NCBI GenBank assembly: GCA_016281495.1
Contig: JAEEIU010000027.1
Location: 119,562 to 183,561, forward strand
Direction of reading: 5' to 3'
Length of the DNA stretch: 64,000 bases
Origin: Treponema sp.
GTDB lineage: Bacteria > Spirochaetota > Spirochaetia > Treponematales > Treponemataceae
Shown here: positions 60,716-64,000 of the stretch, one piece after another
Position numbering within the stretch: the first letter of the stretch is position 1
Layout of the letters: each line of letters starts with the position of its first letter
The notes under the pieces: model-generated
Databases searched by the model: none
Told to the model about the DNA's origin: nothing
What the model saw: only the letters and a program-made list of their open reading frames with translations
Translations under genes and position numbers: made by a program

Positions 60716-61720
60716 ATGGAAGGGAAAAAGACAATCAAGCCGGACTATAAGATCATGAGGATGATACTGAACCAGTGCCTCAGGAGGAATCAAAACAGCC
60801 TTCTCTTTACGGTTCTCATCTACATCCTGCTGTCCACTATGGCAAGTACCCTTCCCGCCATGATTTCCAACATGATTCTAGGGAATTCGGTTTCCTTCGG
60901 ACTGCTGCTTATTGCCATCCTTCTTTTGTTTGCGGGAATCATCATCACTCAGTACCTGTCTTACGGCAAGGATGTGATTGTGGCCCGCATGGTGGAAAAA
61001 AAACACATCACCATCGGCTACCTCTTTAACGGTTTCAGGGACAAGACAAGGCGCATCATCAAGGCATCACTGCTTTTCATGCTCATATTCATGGGCATTG
61101 GAATCATCTGCCTCATTGTGGCAATTCCCTTTTTTGCATCCGCTTTCTTAAAGGGCAACAACATTGACATGGATGTAATACAGCGTATACTGACGGTTTT
61201 CAATATAGTATATACAATCGTCGCGCTGCTTGCATCGTTTCCATTCATCTTTACATGGATATTGCTATACAGGATGCCGGAAGCTTCGGTTCTTAAATGT
61301 TTCGGAATGAGTGCCGGTCTTGTATTCAGCCAGTTTTTCCGGATACTGGGATTTTTAATCTACAGCTCATGGAAACAGCTCATTGCACTGGCAATACTTG
61401 TTCCCCTGGAGTTCTTCATTCAGGGAACGGGCATTTCAAAAATTGGAATGGGAGCAAGCCTTTTTTCCATCATTATTTCCGTATCAAAAATCGTTGCCAT
61501 GTTCAATGCCATGATGAGGGTATTCCTTGCGGTTCCGATCTACCTCTTTTCCATGACGGGGGTACTTCAGATTCACCTTTCCGAATACACACCCCCAAGC
61601 CAGCCGACAACAGCAGAGCCGACAGAAACAGAACAGAATACACCTCAGGCCACAACTGAACCTCAAAAGGCACCCGAGGAAAGCCAGACGGACAACGGGG
61701 AGACCTCCTCAGAGTCATGA
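60716..61720 (+). CDS. Polytopic membrane protein
   Basis: 334 residues with about six membrane segments (LLFTVLIYILLSTMAS, FGLLLIAILLLFAGII, LLFMLIFMGIGIICLIVA, VYTIVALLASFPFIFTWI, LIALAILVPLEFFI, IFSMTG-side segment) and a ~50-residue Pro/Thr/Gln/Glu-rich disordered C-terminal tail. No transport motif or family recognised. Between parC and yigZ with a four-base overlap (ATGA) to the latter, so it is in the same transcript. Confidence 0.75.
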   Translation: MEGKKTIKPDYKIMRMILNQCLRRNQNSLLFTVLIYILLSTMASTLPAMISNMILGNSVSFGLLLIAILLLFAGIIITQYLSYGKDVIVARMVEKKHITIGYLFNGFRDKTRRIIKASLLFMLIFMGIGIICLIVAIPFFASAFLKGNNIDMDVIQRILTVFNIVYTIVALLASFPFIFTWILLYRMPEASVLKCFGMSAGLVFSQFFRILGFLIYSSWKQLIALAILVPLEFFIQGTGISKIGMGASLFSIIISVSKIVAMFNAMMRVFLAVPIYLFSMTGVLQIHLSEYTPPSQPTTAEPTETEQNTPQATTEPQKAPEESQTDNGETSSES

Positions 61721-62310
61721 AAGTCCTGGTTCGGGAAAACACCGCGGAAATAAACGTAAAGAACTCACGCTTCATCGCAGAGGCCTTTATAGTCGAAACT
61801 CAGGCACAGGCACGGGACAAACTCCACGAACAGAAAAAACGGTATCCTGACGCAACCCACGTATGCCACTGTTTTGTCTGCGGAAAAGACGGTCAAACCA
61901 ACGGCATGAGCGACGACGGAGAACCATCGGGAACTGCAGGACGCCCCATGCTTGACGTTCTTAAAGGCAGCGGAATTACAAACATACTGATTACTGTGAC
62001 CCGCTATTTCGGTGGAACCCTCCTTGGAACTGGCGGACTTGTACATGCATATTCTGATTCCGTAAAGGAAGTCCTTTCTACATGCCAGACTGAGGAACTA
62101 GTTGAAAAAAAGGCATTCAAATTTACAGCAGACTACCATGACTACCAGACAATCAAGCGGCTTTTTGAAAACTACAGCATAGACGGCCTTGAGGAAAATT
62201 ACAGCGACTCCATAAGCGCAAGCGGCAAAATCCACGCAGTCCAGGCATCAGACTTTTCCACCCAGATTCAGGACATCACAAAGGGCAAGGTTATCGTTGA
62301 ATTTGAATGA
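61717..62310 (+). CDS. yigZ: YigZ/IMPACT family protein
   Basis: 197 residues. Family signatures: KNSRFIAEAFIVET, ATHVCHCFVCG, GEPSGTAGRPML, and TVTRYFGGTLLGTGGLVHAY. Members share a fold with eukaryotic IMPACT and have a C-terminal EF-G-like domain (YHDYQTIKRLFENYSI); proposed roles touch translation or proteostasis. Last gene of the parE unit. The bases to 62393 hold no clear terminator. Confidence 0.9.
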   Translation: MKVLVRENTAEINVKNSRFIAEAFIVETQAQARDKLHEQKKRYPDATHVCHCFVCGKDGQTNGMSDDGEPSGTAGRPMLDVLKGSGITNILITVTRYFGGTLLGTGGLVHAYSDSVKEVLSTCQTEELVEKKAFKFTADYHDYQTIKRLFENYSIDGLEENYSDSISASGKIHAVQASDFSTQIQDITKGKVIVEFE

Positions 62311-62393
62311 ACGTCATATTTTTGAGCCATCACTATTTATATCAGCAGGTAGCGGGGTAACATCAACGTTTCCGATTAAAGTTTAATTTCTTA

Positions 62394-62852
62394 TTACAGT
62401 GCCGCTAATAAAAGTTCATAAGAAACAAAAACATCATCAATTGCATATAAGCAATTAGGATTTTCATGAGCAATTAAGTTAATAATTTCTAACATTTTTT
62501 TCTTCTGTAAAAAATAACAAATTTTAACTGGTGTAGAGTAATTTATGTTTTTGGAAATCCTTTCATATTTAAAAGTCAACCAAACACAATTAAATCTACT
62601 TTTCGTTTTATTGATAACAATGGCATCAGAGAAATTGCAATGCTGTTTTTTGAAGTAGTAATAATTAGTAATACCCGTATCATCGTAGTATTGACCAAGA
62701 CCTGCAAATATGATGCTTAAAGAAACTCCAAGACATATTGAAAAAAAGTTTATCTTTGAAGTAAAACTACCTTTTGATATTGGAACTAAAGCAAGAATTA
62801 ATAGTAAAATAGAAAGCAATCTATTCCATGGAAAAAAGTTTCTCTTTTTCAT
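62394..62852 (-). CDS. Small membrane protein, unknown function
   Basis: 152 residues from MKKRNFFPWNRLL, with AGGTGG upstream; the longer frame to 62882 overlaps the small ORF before it. Two hydrophobic segments (LLSILLLILALVPI and FFSICLGVSLSIIFAGLG), then a soluble part with aromatic strands (FNCVWLTFKYERISK). AT-rich. Downstream of, and probably co-transcribed with, the DUF3800 gene. No family recognised. Confidence 0.6.
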   Translation of the reverse strand: MKKRNFFPWNRLLSILLLILALVPISKGSFTSKINFFSICLGVSLSIIFAGLGQYYDDTGITNYYYFKKQHCNFSDAIVINKTKSRFNCVWLTFKYERISKNINYSTPVKICYFLQKKKMLEIINLIAHENPNCLYAIDDVFVSYELLLAAL

Positions 62853-62853
62853 G

Positions 62854-62997
62854 TTACCACCTATATTCATCAAAAAACTCATTTAATTTAATATTTACAA
62901 ATAAACCAGAACCGATACCTCCAGGAGCCCCTCCTATAATAGTTCCAATTCCTTTAGTTTTATATATCATTAACTTATAATATACAGTCGCTGGCAT
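62854..62997 (-). CDS. Possible 47-residue ORF or frameshifted tail of the DUF3800 gene
   Basis: Minus-strand frame beginning MPATVYYKLMIYKTKG, Gly-rich in the middle (IIGGAPGGIGSG) and ending NEFFDEYRW; no Shine-Dalgarno sequence. The frame stays open upstream to the A9 run at the end of the DUF3800 gene, so a one-base loss there would fuse it as a ~60-residue extension. It ends one base before the ATG of the next gene, which favours real coding use. Confidence 0.35.
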   Translation of the reverse strand: MPATVYYKLMIYKTKGIGTIIGGAPGGIGSGLFVNIKLNEFFDEYRW

Positions 62998-63031
62998 AAA
63001 AAGGCAAGAATTATTTACTGTAATATAACTT

Positions 63032-63709
63032 TCATTTCCACTCTTTTTTTTTGAGTATATTCAAATAATTCTGTTTAAGATATCTTTGACTACCAAAAAA
63101 AGTCATTTCTGATTTTGAAAACTGATTTGACTCCAGCTTCAATCTTACAAGCTCCATTGAGCAAATAAAATCAGCAGCTTGAAAAAGCTTGTAATCCGAT
63201 GGCATTACTTTACGAAATATGGGATTTGGAAGAAGTGCATTAAAAACAGAGGATAATAATTTACTGACTTCAACCTGTCCGTTATCATAATAAATCTTAA
63301 CGGCATCAAAGGTCAGGAAGTCAGTATAATGCTCTCTTATGAATTGTGATATTTGTCTTGAAAGTCTGCCTGTGGCTTCAACAGTATCTTTTATGTGTTT
63401 TTTCTTGATATTAAAAGTTTTAAACCGAATGTCCGCATTCCTTATAAATGCCATCATTTTATTAAATACTTGTCGTCTTTCAATGATGTTCATGTCTTTA
63501 TATATCTCTTCTCTGCGTATTATAGGACCGGTATGTATGCAAATGTTGTCCAGTCCTAAATAAGAAAGTTCTTCGTCAAGATGTTTTATCTGATCTTGTA
63601 TATCTACTGTCTGATTATGAAAAATCATTGTAATGATGTAATATGGCGAATGAAAACTATATTCACCAAAATCACCTGATTCATCTATAAAAATGCTTAG
63701 TTCCCTCAA
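63032..63709 (-). CDS. DUF3800 domain protein
   Basis: 225 residues from a TTG start with GGAGG six bases upstream. RELSIFIDESGDFGEYS is the acidic family opening (D-E-S-G-D), YYIITMIFHN the following strand, and SDYKLFQAADFICSMELVRL the conserved late block. DUF3800 is thought to have an RNase H-like fold and is often beside mobile or defence genes; activity here is unknown. Preceded by a structured RNA of the kind linked to this family. Confidence 0.88.
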   Translation of the reverse strand: MRELSIFIDESGDFGEYSFHSPYYIITMIFHNQTVDIQDQIKHLDEELSYLGLDNICIHTGPIIRREEIYKDMNIIERRQVFNKMMAFIRNADIRFKTFNIKKKHIKDTVEATGRLSRQISQFIREHYTDFLTFDAVKIYYDNGQVEVSKLLSSVFNALLPNPIFRKVMPSDYKLFQAADFICSMELVRLKLESNQFSKSEMTFFGSQRYLKQNYLNILKKKEWK

Positions 63710-63722
63710 GTCTATCCTCCAA

Positions 63723-63780
63723 AAAAAATGGCGAGGAACTTCCTCGCCGGTAGATGGACCTGGGTCTTTCGACCAGCCCG
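63723..63780 (-). ncRNA. Structured RNA upstream of DUF3800 (DUF3800-motif candidate)
   Basis: Minus strand, 5' to 3': GGTC-GAAA-GACC stem with GAAA tetraloop (63773-63762), a linker GGTCCATCTACC, then the strong hairpin GGCGAGGAA/TTCCTCGCC (63747-63729) and T-run before GGAGG. The second hairpin is a terminator by shape, so it may end a small RNA or attenuate the gene. Conserved RNAs beside DUF3800 genes have been described (DUF3800 motifs). A TTGACA at 63816-63811 may be its promoter. Confidence 0.6.
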
Positions 63781-63871
63781 ATAATTATATTTTATAATTT
63801 TACTAAAAAATGTCAAGTTTAAATCTATTTAATTTGATAAAATGTATTTAATTTACGAAATCAAACACTAT

Positions 63872-64000
63872 TGGTCTACCCCCCTAAAATAATACCATTT
63901 TATAAATTAGTTTTCTACAGTATAATGACAAGGAAGGTAGAAAATGAAAAAGAGATTTTCAGAAGAGCAGATTGTAAAAATACTGCAGGAACACAAGGAA
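63872..64000 (+). mobile_element. Left end of an IS3-family insertion sequence (cut by window)
   Basis: Starting around TGGTCTACCCCCCTAAAATA (63872), a TG-starting end as expected for this family, followed by a ~70-bp untranslated region and the orfA start at 63944. A relic of the same end lies inverted at 44106-44149. The right end and target duplication are outside the window, so the exact boundary is tentative. Between 63784 and 63871 there is only AT-rich sequence. Confidence 0.65.
63944..64000 (+). CDS. IS3-family transposase OrfA (3' truncated by window)
   Basis: Only 19 codons are visible: MKKRFSEEQIVKILQEHKE, the typical start of IS3-family OrfA (HTH_Tnp_1) proteins, which are joined to OrfB by frameshifting. 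AAGGAAGG precedes the ATG. Confidence 0.8.
   Translation, partial: MKKRFSEEQIVKILQEHKE

Noticed and set aside
63783..63871. tRNA-like or second small RNA before the IS
   Set aside because: Only AT-rich sequence with no cloverleaf or stable stem; a TTGACA at 63811-63816 is the only signal.

Overview
The window looks like a chromosomal piece of a Treponema-like spirochaete. The signs are a moderate-to-low G+C content, a DUF5312-type protein (a family I know from treponemes), multi-domain chemosensory and class III cyclase proteins, many lipoproteins with SPII signals, and outer-membrane beta-barrel proteins ending in Phe. The species cannot be fixed from the sequence alone.

Layout. 1-735: tail of a membrane protein with a cNMP-binding-like domain. 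832-3735 (minus): an exported trypsin-like protease plus two secreted/lipoproteins. 3960-6837: yebC, ruvC and a DUF5312-like gene. 6858-9537 (minus): an outer-membrane protein, a hydrolase lipoprotein and a TetR gene, controlled from two palindromic operators. 9709-11347: deoD and an orphan DNA methyltransferase. 11459-13172: a sugar nucleotidyltransferase and mannose-6-phosphate isomerase. 13196-17809 (minus): FHA protein, PPP-type phosphatase, Ser/Thr kinase, pseudo-receiver/winged-helix protein and a lipoprotein. 17926-32242: a ten-gene chemosensory operon (CheW, CheW-like, CheB, CheR-TPR, CheA-REC, adenylate cyclase, four receptors). 32253-42444: M28 peptidase, aspartokinase/homoserine dehydrogenase, a UrtA-like lipoprotein with a beta-propeller cyclase, an RRM protein, metF and a TPR-like exported protein. 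42441-46808: an AT-rich island of small secreted proteins, several decayed, with an IS relic. 46809-48430: a duplicated gap 3' region and gap. 48555-54581: another receptor, an XRE/PIN toxin-antitoxin pair, two GNATs, a 24-bp tandem repeat, a methyltransferase, a tiny Cys-rich peptide gene and an RfbC-like gene. 54694-62310: SH3 protein, radical SAM enzyme, parE, parC, a membrane protein and yigZ. 62394-64000: a small membrane protein, a DUF3800 gene with a structured leader, and the left end of an IS3-type element.

The most interesting unit is the chemosensory operon. It has no stand-alone CheY and no CheY-binding domain in CheA. Instead it encodes a class III adenylate cyclase whose N-terminal receiver has lost its phosphoacceptor Asp. 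The four co-encoded receptors have six predicted membrane segments, no evident periplasmic sensor domain and an unusual hairpin tip. This suggests an array whose output is cAMP rather than the flagellar motor, in principle like Pseudomonas Pil-Chp/CyaB. A second cyclase (37113-40148) and a cNMP-binding-like protein (1-735) fit a wider cAMP network. Divergent from the operon, across a 116-bp gap, lies a Ser/Thr phosphorylation operon that also carries a pseudo-receiver.

A second theme is transcript architecture: about ten genes have a good sigma-70 promoter whose -10 box ends only 6-11 nt before the start codon, with no Shine-Dalgarno sequence, which predicts leaderless or near-leaderless mRNAs. 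One of these is the previously unannotated 32-residue Cys-rich peptide at 53921-54019. No tRNA, rRNA or CRISPR array was seen.
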